The position numbers were made by a program, and so were the translations under genes. 64,000 nt of DNA from Syngnathus acus (taxonomy: Eukaryota; Chordata; Actinopteri; Syngnathiformes; Syngnathidae). A model generated the notes under the pieces. It worked only from the letters and a program-made list of their open reading frames with translations. It was not told where the DNA came from and did no database searches. Where the stretch lies: NCBI RefSeq assembly GCF_901709675.1, contig NC_051101.1, forward strand, positions 9,940,501 to 10,004,500, written 5' to 3'. Position 1 is the first letter of the stretch; each line of letters begins with the position of its first letter. Positions 32,430 to 42,646 of this stretch are shown in pieces.

Positions 32430-35261
32430 ATGATGCTCGGGCTTCAGGGCAGTGGGCCACCATCTTCCAAAATCTATCGTTGCGTGGCGTGTTCGGCAAC
32501 CTTCAGCGGACTGGCAGCCTTGCTTGTACACCAGGCGAAGCATGCCACCATGCTCCCCAAGGTCATCGGGCCTCCTTCGACCCAGCCCGACATGAACCTG
32601 CAGGACGCTTTGACAGCAAACCTAAAGTCGTCCAATCCACCAGCGTCGTCCGACGGCGCCTCGCCATCTTTTTATATCTGTGATTGCGGTGAGGAATTTC
32701 AAGACTTTTGTCAAATGCTTGATCACAAACAATCGCATAGTTCTCACTTAAAGTCACTCCATATGACTTATAATAATGCCGTCTCAGATGGAACCGATTC
32801 TGCTGATGGGTCTTCTAATCAGACGGTAGATTTAAAGCTGACCACAGCCTTGACGGATCCGGCCCCGAGTTGCCCCTCTACTTCAGGGTCGCCACCTGTT
32901 AAAATAGAGCTTGAAACCAGAGAAAGACTGGAAAAGAGCAAAGTTGTTCCATCCACTCCCCTTGAGCAGAGTAAAGCCTCTGAAGAAAATAACGATGGAC
33001 AACTTGACCAGACATCTCCAAGTAAAGAGGCAGTGCCAGAGACTGCAAGGGCTTCACCGTCCACTCATAGCAGCGACAATGAGGAACGAGCGGCAAAAAA
33101 TAACAAATTGATGCAAATCCTAGCAACGGCCTACACGAATCACACCGCCAAGCCTCCGACTTCGAACGACAGTAACGTTTTGATCACCCCCAAACAAGAA
33201 GCCATCCCGGTCGATATCACGCCAGTCACAGAAGAGCCGGCCATCAACGATCTCTCTGTCGCAAAGTTAAGACGATTGCTCGCAAAGACTAACACAAAAA
33301 CAAAAGCCCCCACCATCAGTCGAATTATCGACTCCAGCAGGAAGAAGATAGTTTCTCTGACAAAAATGCTCTCGCCCGTCGTGGTTCTTGAAACTCGTCA
33401 GAAACTTCGAGATTCTGGCAACAGCACTCTTTTTGGGAAATATCAATGCGGGCGCTGCCGTCGGATCTTCCCCAACTCCGACAGACTAACCGAGCACCAC
33501 TTTTTGCACAAAAAGGAGAGAATTAAGTGTTGCCGTCGCTGCAAACAACTCATCATCGGCAAGCTGCCGTTCACCGACAATCACGTCTGCATTGCATCAG
33601 TGAAAAAACCCGCACAGTTGCCAAGTACATTGCCGCTGGTCCCCAAATATGTGCCCTTCCATAGCTTTAACAACAAGAAAAAATCGTTCTTTTGTCCCGT
33701 ATGCAAGCATAACTACGCCCGCAGGTACAACCTGAAGAAGCACAAGTGCCAAGGCCCGAAAGCTGCGCCGCCCCAGACGCACGTCTCCGCCGACAGACTA
33801 CAAGCATTGAGATCAAATAATAAAGCCTCGCCGTACAAGAATGGTCAAGTCAAGCACGGAACGAACAGCGTTTCCGTCAGCACCGAAGCCCCTCGGGTCA
33901 AGGTCGAGGTGACCTCTACTACTTGTGAGCAGTCTGAGAGGCTTGACCTTCCCTGGAGTTGTTCTGCCAATACCTTCCCGCCGTTTTTCCCCGCGTCGGC
34001 GGATCAGCATGAAAGCGCCTCTGGAAGCGCGATGGACAACACGAGCTCGGATGCTGTGCCGGCGCCGCATAACGAGAGCGGCAACGAAGGCCAGTGGACG
34101 ATGCCCTTGGACGATGAAACGGAGCTGCTTAGTTCGTCTCAGAATGCTGCTAACGAAGATGAGATGGATCCCGACTCCAAGGAGATGGCCAACCTGAGTT
34201 ATTTTGTCAAAGATGGCATAAGACGTTACCCCTGTCCCAGATGTCAGAAAACCTACAGTCGGCCCTCTACTCTGGCCCGCCATTTACGCCTGTGCGGGTT
34301 CAGGCCTCGGGGACCTGCGTCCATATCCCACGGCGCTGGTAATGACGGCGGTCCCAAACCCAGGGTTCCTTGCAATGTCTGCGGAAGAAACTTCAGCCGC
34401 AAAGATAACATGCTGGTTCATCGGCGACGGTGTCAGTTTCAGGGTGCGGCGCCGAAAGAACCCTCGCCGCCAAATTTGCCGGGCAGCGCACAAGCGAGTC
34501 CAGATAATGACGCTAATAACTGGGGCTTCATGTCACTGCCCCCCGTGCTACCCAGGAGGGTGACGTGCGAGTGTGGGGTCGGGTTTACATCGCCGAGACT
34601 CCTCCTGGAGCATTTACAAAAGCACGCGCAGGAATCCTACACGTGCCCAACTTGTGGAGAGACTGTTAATTCTTGGGCTGACTACGAGGTTCACCTGCAA
34701 ATCCACATGCATCCTCATCACCAGCTGCTGAAAGGACTCCAAACGCAGCGATCGCAACCCTTGATGCTTAGGATCCATCAGCAACCTCAGCAGCCACCTC
34801 CGCCGCCTCCACTCGCGCATCAAGCGTCACAGAAGGAACCAGTCCCTGAACCCTCAACCCCCAAAAAGCAGAGGCCTGTTTGCTCACGATGCGGAAATAC
34901 ATTTGCTACCAGATGTTCCCTCCGAAGGCACTTATCTTGGGACCGTTGCAAAGGCGGACGACCTCCGAACGCGCCCAAATTTTATCGCTGCTCCCGCTGC
35001 AGCTCCGAATTCCCCAACATGGTGAGCCTTCTGTTTCACCAGAGGAGCGGTGCCTGCAAACCTGCCATCAAGCCCGTGCGTTGCCCAGTTTGTCTCCGTT
35101 GGTTCAGCACTGTGGACGGTTTGCAGAAACACCTCCTGACTCACAAGCAGTCTGAATCCCACCGCTGTGATATCTGCCAGTGTTCATACCCAACCCTGAA
35201 ATCTCTCAAAACCCATCGCAGGAGGGTGCATAATGTCTTGTGTGCAGAACTTCTAACTTAG
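32430..35261 (+). CDS. ZNF-2: poly-zinc-finger protein (943 aa)
   Basis: The coding exon follows the acceptor TTTATTTACAG at 32416, and the first ATG is at 32430 (MMLGLQGSG). About 13 modules are present. The first pair (YRCVACSATF and the Cys-x-Cys type YICDCGEEF) is followed by a disordered acidic region with possible SUMO sites (VKIE, VKVE). A SPVVVLE box lies at ~315, then YQCGRCRRIF and an atypical CCRRC module. Single or paired fingers then run to the C-terminus, several ending in Cys (HLRLC, HRRRC, SGAC). A Gln/Pro run lies at ~790-800. It is probably a nuclear regulator. Upstream frame (32166-32429) is intron and LINE, not protein. It shares the box and N-terminal finger pair with ZNF-3. 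Poly(A) candidates near 35638. Confidence 0.87.
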   Translation: MMLGLQGSGPPSSKIYRCVACSATFSGLAALLVHQAKHATMLPKVIGPPSTQPDMNLQDALTANLKSSNPPASSDGASPSFYICDCGEEFQDFCQMLDHKQSHSSHLKSLHMTYNNAVSDGTDSADGSSNQTVDLKLTTALTDPAPSCPSTSGSPPVKIELETRERLEKSKVVPSTPLEQSKASEENNDGQLDQTSPSKEAVPETARASPSTHSSDNEERAAKNNKLMQILATAYTNHTAKPPTSNDSNVLITPKQEAIPVDITPVTEEPAINDLSVAKLRRLLAKTNTKTKAPTISRIIDSSRKKIVSLTKMLSPVVVLETRQKLRDSGNSTLFGKYQCGRCRRIFPNSDRLTEHHFLHKKERIKCCRRCKQLIIGKLPFTDNHVCIASVKKPAQLPSTLPLVPKYVPFHSFNNKKKSFFCPVCKHNYARRYNLKKHKCQGPKAAPPQTHVSADRLQALRSNNKASPYKNGQVKHGTNSVSVSTEAPRVKVEVTSTTCEQSERLDLPWSCSANTFPPFFPASADQHESASGSAMDNTSSDAVPAPHNESGNEGQWTMPLDDETELLSSSQNAANEDEMDPDSKEMANLSYFVKDGIRRYPCPRCQKTYSRPSTLARHLRLCGFRPRGPASISHGAGNDGGPKPRVPCNVCGRNFSRKDNMLVHRRRCQFQGAAPKEPSPPNLPGSAQASPDNDANNWGFMSLPPVLPRRVTCECGVGFTSPRLLLEHLQKHAQESYTCPTCGETVNSWADYEVHLQIHMHPHHQLLKGLQTQRSQPLMLRIHQQPQQPPPPPPLAHQASQKEPVPEPSTPKKQRPVCSRCGNTFATRCSLRRHLSWDRCKGGRPPNAPKFYRCSRCSSEFPNMVSLLFHQRSGACKPAIKPVRCPVCLRWFSTVDGLQKHLLTHKQSESHRCDICQCSYPTLKSLKTHRRRVHNVLCAELLT

Positions 35262-35954
35262 CAGTGTTTTGCATCCCCCCCTTCTAATTTCCGTGACATT
35301 GATGTGGTATTTCAAAATGCTGCTTTTGATTAGTACTAATTCTAAATGATCAAAATGAAGTAACAAAAAAGTACTTTCGTTTTGTAGCAGTTTGCTGCTG
35401 TGGCTCATGTGTAGTTTGGTCCAGTTCTTCATTTCAATTACAAGGTTGTGAATGTTTCCACTTGAAGTTTTATCCAATGATTGTTCTGTAGTTTGTTGGC
35501 TGTTATTAAATATACAAATTTATGAATATGTTTTGGGTGGTTTTTTCTGGTGTATTTGGGTTCATCCAAACAGTTGACTGTAGTTTACATTATGGTATTG
35601 TATTTGTCCAACAAGCATTCTGTTAGATAAAGATAAAATAAAATAAAAAATTACTGCTGCTATTATTTAGGTTTTCCATGAAAAAAATAGTACAATGTCA
35701 AATACTCACAATCACACCACATTTGCTATTATTGCTATTATAAGTTACATCCATTAAAACGGAATTTGACTCAAGATTTCTTAAGACATGGAAACATTGA
35801 TAACCTCACGTCCTCCCAACCGTTGCCTAATGTATATATATACCCCTAAACATTTTTAGTATTTCCGCAAAACCTAATTCCTGTCCAATAATAAATGGAT
35901 GACGGGGTAATGCTTCAGCCAAATAAAAATACTCATACAATAACCTTTTCCTGA
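35262..35954. other. 3' UTR and flank of ZNF-2
   Basis: AT-rich, with overlapping AATAAA-type hexamers around 35634-35650 as the likely poly(A) region. No coding frame is supported. Confidence 0.45.
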
Positions 35955-35988
35955 TATGATTAATTATACGATTATATATATATATTTC

Positions 35989-36027
<39 letters not shown>

Positions 36028-36060
36028 CATATATATATATACGAAATATATTTGCAAACA
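35955..36060. repeat. (TA)n tract organised as an inverted repeat
   Basis: ATATATATTTCGTATATA on the left mirrors TATATACGAAATATAT on the right around a long TA core. The whole could extrude as a cruciform. It separates ZNF-2 from the ZNF-3 promoter. Confidence 0.85.
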
Positions 36061-36169
36061 ATATTGTTTTTCCTTGAATACATCGAATGATTTTGCGCCT
36101 TATCTGTCGAAATACAGTCCACTTAAAAGCAGTGATGACAGTAAATGTAGTACTGCTATTTTGTCAGCA

Positions 36170-36397
36170 GAGGGCAGTACAACACCGGATGTACCGTTAG
36201 TAAAGGGCGCCATTCGTAGAAGTAGACGGGTTGTATTTTTTTTTGGGACTAGTGTGGTCCGATGCTATTGACTTTATGCCTGGACGCCTACATTTCAGCT
36301 TCCCTCCAGTGAACGGCATAGGATATACAATGTCCTATTAGAGGCGAGGATAAAAGTAGTATTTTATTACGCTGCAACTTTTGACAACACGGCCAAG
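36170..36397 (+). promoter_or_regulatory. Probable promoter and first exon of ZNF-3
   Basis: Sequence rises in GC near 36180-36300 and a non-coding exon ends ACACGGCCAAG before a GTAAAA donor at about 36398. The next exon begins after TTTTTCAACAG at 36890 and holds the start codon. The transcription start was not located; no TATA box is obvious. Confidence 0.35.
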
Positions 36398-36936
36398 GTA
36401 AAATAACATTGTCATCACTTAGCCGGCTATTGCTATAATTAGCACGTTAGCATTAGCAGGCTCACGTTCCACCAAAATAATGTACGTGACTTTCAAAATG
36501 TTACAACCTAGCGTCCTATCCCACTTATTCAAAGGAATATTAACGCTTGTGTTCGTTTTGAAACTGTCGTAACGCGCCGGGGATAGTTTTACTTCTCGCT
36601 CGGGGCTGCTTATGCTAGAATAGTTCTTTTATGCTCAATATTGGCGAACATTAAAGCAGCTAATTCTCCTCGTCTATCAAAAGACTCAAAGAAAACCTAG
36701 TTGCCTTCTATTTTTTTTTTTTTTAGTTGTATATCAGAAGCAGAACAGCCATATATAGACAGACTCACAATTGCCAAACCAAGTGTAATTCAAAAACTGT
36801 AATTTTCCTTGTTTTTTCTCAATAAATACTCCCAAATTATACTAGCACTAACACGCTAAATCTTATTGTTGTGTTTAATGTTTTTCAACAGGTGCCACAT
36901 TGAAAGTAAATACTTCCATCTATTACCCCCAGTCTG

Positions 36937-38325
36937 ATGATGGAGCAACTTCAGAACCACCAAGAAAGCAGCTTCGATGGTGATTTGACCACTGGAGGGA
37001 TTTGCTTCAGTTGTGAACAGATCTTTTCTACTCAGCAATTTTTGGAGGAACACGTGTGCCCTTTTACGAGTCACATCTGCACTTGTGGAACTGAGTTTGC
37101 CGCGTACGAAGACATGCTCTCTCACAACGTCACACACGAACCGGGACAACAGGTGCTGCATCACGAAACGATAAAGAAGCGCCGATTTGAAAAGCACATA
37201 GAAGAAGAGGAGCAGCTGAAACGCTTCAAGTCGGGTGAAGTTGTCTGGAAGGCGGAAGGTGCTTCTATGTGGGCAAAACAGTCTCCCTCGGCATCAGCTT
37301 ATAAGACTTCTATTTCGAAACAGACGTCCACGGCCTCATCTAACGCAGGCCAAGGTGGCTTAAACATGAAGAGTACGTTTTCTAGTGTGGGCGCGCCAAC
37401 AGTAGATCTTTGGACAATTTACCAGCCCGTGGTGTTGGTGAAAACGATCCGTAAGTGGAACCAGTGGAAGCCGTACACTTGCGGTAAATGCGGGGAAAGT
37501 TTTATCACCAAGCGCACGTTGATTTCACACACTAATACTCACATTGCTGACAAAATCTCTGGCTGCATCGGATGTGGGCTGCTGCTTTCCAGCCGAAAGT
37601 TCGTGCCTCGCTTCCACACATGTAACTTCCCCAGCACCACAGCCAAACTCAAACTCATCACAGCCAGACCACTCAATTTCAAGCGTCCCATCACAGAAAT
37701 AGACCTGACTCAGAGCCCGCTTAAGTCTTCCAATGCGGACAACCAAAAGAGTCAGATGCTTCAAGTCACCTCGGCCTTGCAGTTGAAAAATCTAAACGTG
37801 CGAACGTACGGCAAAGTTGCTCAGGGAGTTCGCACCATGCCTACCCAGCAGTTCAAACATGACAATTCCACACTGAACGCCCCGCAGAAAAGCAGCTGGA
37901 AGCATTCGCCCTCACCCGTGACCAAGAGCATACACCTGATCCAACCCGTGGAGACGTCCGCCAGGGGAGCCGACTTCACGTGTCGAGTGTGCCACGTCGT
38001 CTTTGAGAGCACTCAGATGTTACAGAGGCACAAATGTCCCAAAGCCGACGAGTTTTTGGCCAAACACGGCCGCATCGGGAAGATGATCAATCCCAGACAG
38101 GATGTGGTGGTACCCAAGCCCCCTGTGACTCGGGTGAACGGTGAGAGAAGTCACAAGTTCTCAGCGGACGCCAAGAAACAAGTCCCTACCGACGAAGAGC
38201 AAGGCGCGGAAAATGTGGTTACAGCTGACGATATGGAAGATGATTGTTACATTGTGGAAACCGGACAAGAAAAAACATCTGAAATGATCTACCAGGTCAC
38301 TTCGTCTGTCCCCATCAAAACTTGA
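36937..38325 (+). CDS. ZNF-3: small zinc-finger protein (462 aa)
   Basis: The ATG at 36937 is the first after an in-frame TAA (36907-36909), in an exon that begins after an acceptor at 36890. The N-terminus holds a C2HC module (ICFSCEQIF...HVC) and a Cys-x-Cys-Gly module (HICTCGTEF...MLSH), the same pair order as in ZNF-2. A basic/acidic stretch follows, then a YQPVVLVKT box at ~161, YTCGKCGESF, an atypical GCIGCG module, and a last C2HC finger (FTCRVCHVVF). The C-terminal 80 residues are acidic and disordered. With about five modules it is the smallest family member and may act through protein contacts rather than long DNA recognition. ATTAAA near 38436 is a likely poly(A) signal. Confidence 0.83.
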   Translation: MMEQLQNHQESSFDGDLTTGGICFSCEQIFSTQQFLEEHVCPFTSHICTCGTEFAAYEDMLSHNVTHEPGQQVLHHETIKKRRFEKHIEEEEQLKRFKSGEVVWKAEGASMWAKQSPSASAYKTSISKQTSTASSNAGQGGLNMKSTFSSVGAPTVDLWTIYQPVVLVKTIRKWNQWKPYTCGKCGESFITKRTLISHTNTHIADKISGCIGCGLLLSSRKFVPRFHTCNFPSTTAKLKLITARPLNFKRPITEIDLTQSPLKSSNADNQKSQMLQVTSALQLKNLNVRTYGKVAQGVRTMPTQQFKHDNSTLNAPQKSSWKHSPSPVTKSIHLIQPVETSARGADFTCRVCHVVFESTQMLQRHKCPKADEFLAKHGRIGKMINPRQDVVVPKPPVTRVNGERSHKFSADAKKQVPTDEEQGAENVVTADDMEDDCYIVETGQEKTSEMIYQVTSSVPIKT

Positions 38326-38875
38326 CCAGTTTGCACATCGTCTGTTTATGTTCATTCCAAAGGAGTAACGTTTCCTGACATCTTCTGTACTTTGAAAATT
38401 CATGTATGTGCGGTTACCTGTTTAGATTTGATAGAATTAAATATGAATTTGAATTTGGCTGCATCCTTTGTGTCGGGACAGAACATCTGAATGCTCCAAG
38501 TGTTTCTATTTGGACATTAGTGTTTGATTATGAAGTCAACCAATAATGTAAAGATGAGATGTATTCTACTTTTTTTTTTTCTAAATACAGTTTAGTGTGA
38601 CCTAAATGTGTTGGGCTTTAAGTTTCACTCCCGTGACCATATTCCTTTGGTTCATTTTAAGTGAACGTTGTGTATTATTAAAATGTATCTTTAAATTCTG
38701 ATGTTTAATTTTTTAATGTAGTTACTGCACTGTCCACCAAATTATCTAACGAGTGATTAATGCATTGTCGAGTGCATTGTAATAACTTTTTCATCACCCT
38801 TCGACTTCCACTTGATTTCCAAAATTCCAACAGTACGTGAAGTGCACACTTCATACGCAAGATGTGATTGATATT

Positions 38876-39160
38876 GTAATGCCCTCGACGTGGACAACCA
38901 GCGGCTGGTGCAAATTCGTCGCTTTTTATTGAACTGCAAATAATTATTTAACACATTCATACACGACGGTGGTCACTGTAATGTACAGTCACAACTCACG
39001 CCCATACACTCCACTCACACACTTTTGCAGACCCCCCCTTGCTAATCTTTCGTGCACTCATTGACTACGTCATTTCCTGCTCAACCAGGGGCCCCGCCCT
39101 CTCACTTCCCATAATAAACAATAACAAACATTCTAATTTCCTCTGACGTAGCTTTGTGAC
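38876..39160. mobile_element. Insertion present only in unit A
   Basis: Unit B runs GTGATTGATTTTCTCTTATGTAGC without a break, whereas unit A is interrupted between GTGATTGATATTG and TTTCCTCTGACGTAGC. The inserted sequence has an antisense poly(A)-like TTTTTATTG and CACTCACACAC. It may be a solo LTR or SINE. Family not recognised and ends not defined. Confidence 0.4.
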
Positions 39161-39682
39161 TGCGAACCGACCTGGTCAAGTCATGGCAACTCAAAGGTGC
39201 TAAAAGATGCTTAAGTCGGGACTAGTTTAAGTAGTCCAGTAGACTAGTGAATGTAGTTGTAGGTTTGTAAAACAGTCACGGGGAGCCTTAACGCTGCTTT
39301 TTGCTTCATGCTAAGTCGCTAGCAAGCCGCCACTGACGGCTACCAAAGGACCAGTGTTGACACCCACTCAGGCAAGCACTTTGACTATTTTTCAAATAAA
39401 AAAATACTCACACTAAACAATAGCAGCAACTATTTATGTCTAATGAAGCCATGACAATTTTTCTTTATCGTCCCTGATTGTTGTTGGCAATGAGTTAGCG
39501 TCCTGCCCACCATATGCATGCAAACGCCTTTGCTGTTTAATTCTGGTTTTGAGATGAATAGCAAAAAAGAAAGCTTTAGGAACAAGGCTGCTGTCCTGAC
39601 ATGTTACTCAAAACATTCGGGATGGTGCTGTAAAATCGACTCAGTGAGACGATCGACCTTCTAATCTCTGTTAATTCTACAG

Positions 39683-40973
39683 ACTCGTGACAGGAGTAAA
39701 ATTTCCTTCAGCAGGAGTGACCAGTGTAGGCCTGTGTTGATATAATATTGGTGGTCATTTATAAAAACAACTGAGAAGGGCTTAACCAAAAATGGCATCA
39801 AAAAGAAAATCATATCCTGCAGGTTACAAGTTGCATGTAGTAAAATATGCAGCCGAAAACGGTAATCGAGCAGCAGAAAGAAGGTTTGGAGTTAATGAGA
39901 AACTTGTAAGGGACTGGCGAAAAGCGGAGGTTACTCTTACTGAAATGAAGAAAACAAAAAAAGCCAATCGTGGGCTGAAAGCTAGGTGGCCACAAATAGA
40001 GGAACGACTTCGCACATGGGTGCTTGAACAATGTGCTGCCGGGAGACGCTTGTCAACAGTGCAGTTGCATCTCCATGCCCAGGTATTTGCCAAGAAGACA
40101 AAAATAACTTTGTAGGAGGACCTTCTTGGTGTTATCGCTTCATGCAACGCAATCGCTTCTCTATCCACCCCCAGGTAATTGCCAAGGAGATGAATATAAA
40201 TGACTTTGTTGGAGGATCTTCTTGGTGTTATCGCTTCATGCAACGCAATCAAGTCTCTATCAGAGAAAAGAAAAAGATGTCCCAAAAATCGCCAGCAGAT
40301 TTCGAAGTCGACGTCGACAGTTTCCGTGAGTTCATTGAGAATCATGTAAGTGAGCACAACGTGACACCGGATCATATTATTAACATGTACGAGGTCCCCC
40401 TCACGTTTGACATTCCCAATGCCACCTTACCGTATTGTCCGGACTATAAGTCGCTCCGGAGTACGTTGCACCAGCCATAAAATGCATAATAAAGAAGGAA
40501 AAGACATATATGTTATATTTTCGTTTGCATTTACATGCTTTCATTCACAGCCAAGGTCTGATGAAATGCACATATGCTGATGATGTAACTGTGTTTTTGT
40601 CTTCTACAGGTGCCTGGATATACAGAATGTATTGAGGAGAGCCACGATTTTGAAATGGGGGGAGAAAATGACACATCCATGTAAACTTTTATCTGCGTCT
40701 CCCTCGTCGGAGACTCTGAAATTCCAAGAGACTCTTAAATCTGAAGGACCTGTTGAGAGCAATAGGCAACCTATTGCTGCCTCGCAATTAGAGATAGATG
40801 CAAAGGCTGAAATGGCACCTGCAAGTGTGTGTCACTTGAAAACAGGCGATCATGGACTACAAGTGGTGCGACAAAGCAAAAGAGGACGTCAGAGAAAAAT
40901 AAAACACTCGAAGCTGGAGGATAAAATGTGTACTACTACTTCTGCAGAACTTGTGGCGGATCAACATGATTAA
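39683..40973 (+). pseudogene. Truncated dead copy of the ZNF-4 start
   Basis: The leader exon copy (after TTCTACAG at 39682) reads CGTGACAGGAGT where ZNF-4 has CGTGACATGGGGAGT, so the start codon is lost, and homology ends at GACCAGTGTAGG. The second exon copy (from 40610, acceptor TTCTACAG) has one extra A before the G-run, shifting frame, then a near-identical frame from GAAAATGACACATCC to CAACATGATTAA at 40973. No zinc fingers remain. A short AT-hook-like RGRQRK survives (RGRPRK in ZNF-4). It might still be transcribed, but no functional product is expected. Confidence 0.75.
39792..40480 (+). mobile_element. Pogo-like transposase remnant, copy A
   Basis: Residues 1-107 form the N-terminal DNA-binding region of a pogo/Tigger-group transposase: a Brinker/CENP-B-like helix-turn-helix with KRKSYPAGYKLHVVKYAAEN and WVLEQCAAGRRLS. 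A frame break at 40113 follows. The next frame (to 40480) carries FVGGSSWCYRFMQRN twice and reaches NMYEVPLTFDIPN, the start of the DDE domain, where the family has an acidic residue in place of Tyr. The rest of the catalytic domain is missing. The left terminal repeat is gone and only a short CCGGACTATAAGTCGCTCC piece remains at 40438. Confidence 0.8.
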
Positions 40974-42646
40974 ATTAAACATGTGATGTGAGGTGTATTA
41001 TAAATCTCTTGTTCGTTTTCTAAATACAGTTTAGTGTGATCTAAATGTGTTGGGCTTTAAATTCCACTTCTGCAACCATATTCCTTTGGTTCATTTTAAG
41101 GGAACTTTGTGTAATATTAAAATGTATTTTGAAATTCTAATGTTGTTTTTTTAATGTAGTTACTGCACTGTTCATTAGTTTTGTTTCCAACTCATCCACA
41201 GTACCTGACTTGAAGAGTTTTGAAGAACATTTACAGAGTTTGAAAGTTTGGCTTTTGTGTATGAGTTTTACAGATAACACGTAACAGATTTTTGTTACTT
41301 TCGCCATCTTGAGGTTGATGTATTAAGACACTCTTTCTGACGAGGAAGACGGCCGTTCTACTCGTACACCAAATTATCTAAAGAGTGATTAGAGCATTGT
41401 TTACTAAATCATCTCGTGGTTGTGCGTCATTTGTCCAGGAGATGGCGTCGTTTGGTAACAACGCTAAACAGGTTTTGATGCTGAGATGACGCTGCGTTTA
41501 TGTTAAACACGTAATAGAGAGCCAGACCTGCAGGATTTCTCAAACTCCCAGTTTGAAACACCACGCATAACAATACGCGTTTAAACAGCCAACTCAGTAT
41601 CTCCCGGTCGAAGTTTGGGATATACCAGAATCTTAAATACAGATTACTGCATTTGATTGCCATTTAAATGTCGTCAAGTGGTCTTTGCAGGTCAGCCAAA
41701 ATTAGAAAATCCAATCCTTCTATTATACTCGAAGAAAGCTGCGGTTATATTTGAATAAGTTGAAAGTAGCATTTTGGGCTTATGTTGAGTGCATTGTAAT
41801 AACTTTTCCATCACGCTTCGATTTCCACTTCAGCTGATTTTCAAAATTCCAACAGTACTTGAAGTGCACACTTCTTACGCAAAATGTGATTGATTTTCTC
41901 TTATGTAGCTTTGTGCCACCAAACCGAGTCAAGTCACGGCAACTCAAATGTGCTAAAGGATGCACAAGTCGGGGCTGGTTTAAGTAGTCCAGTAGACTAG
42001 TGAATGTAGTTGTAGATTTGTAAAACAGTTACCGGTAGCCACAACGCTGCTGTTTGCTTCGTGCTAACCATCGCTAGCAAGCTGCCACTGCAGGACCAGT
42101 GTTGACTCACCCACTCAGGCAAGCACTTTGACTATTTTACCAAATTAATACCCTCATCTAACAGTAGGAGAAACTAATTAAGTCTAATAAAGCCATGACA
42201 ATTTTTCTTCATCCTCCGTGATTGTTGTTGGCAATGAGCTAGCGACCTGGCCCACCATATGCAAATGCCTTTGCTGTTTAATTCAGGTTTTGAGATGGAC
42301 AGCAAAAAAGAAAGCCTTAGGGACGTGACTGTTGCCACTCTACTACATTTGTTATCATTTAATTAGTTCAGTTAACATTTCTCACATTTGCTGAACTTTG
42401 AAAATTTAGTACAGTATATGAAGATGACAAGACTCCACTGAAATTTTTACTTATTAATAATGTACTCTGTTTATCAACACAATATTACATTGTAGGTGCA
42501 TTTGTGGCTTTTTGTGCTTTTCATGAATAATTCCTCTGAGGTAAGGGGGAGAGATTCTTTTTACCAGGGCAGATACCATTATTTAAGCCCAAACACATAA
42601 TTAAAATAACACCTTCTAATCTCTGTTGATTCTACAGACTCGTGAC

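Larger units (their letters stand above)
38567..40985 (+). repeat. Segmental duplication, left copy (unit A)
   Basis: The sequence from TCTAAATACAGTTTAGTGTG onward aligns in order with 41020-44990: the flank, the GTAGTCCAGTAGACTAGTGA stretch (39230 vs 41984), a leader exon, the pogo-like remnant and the first 100 or so codons of ZNF-4's main exon. Homology stops at GATCAACA near 40965. Unit A carries an extra ~290 bp at about 38876-39160 and lacks a stretch of unit B between about 42340 and 42600. Confidence 0.85.

Noticed and set aside
33813-34283. 156-codon minus-strand frame in ZNF-2
   Set aside because: Opposite-strand shadow of a biased coding region, with no recognisable product.
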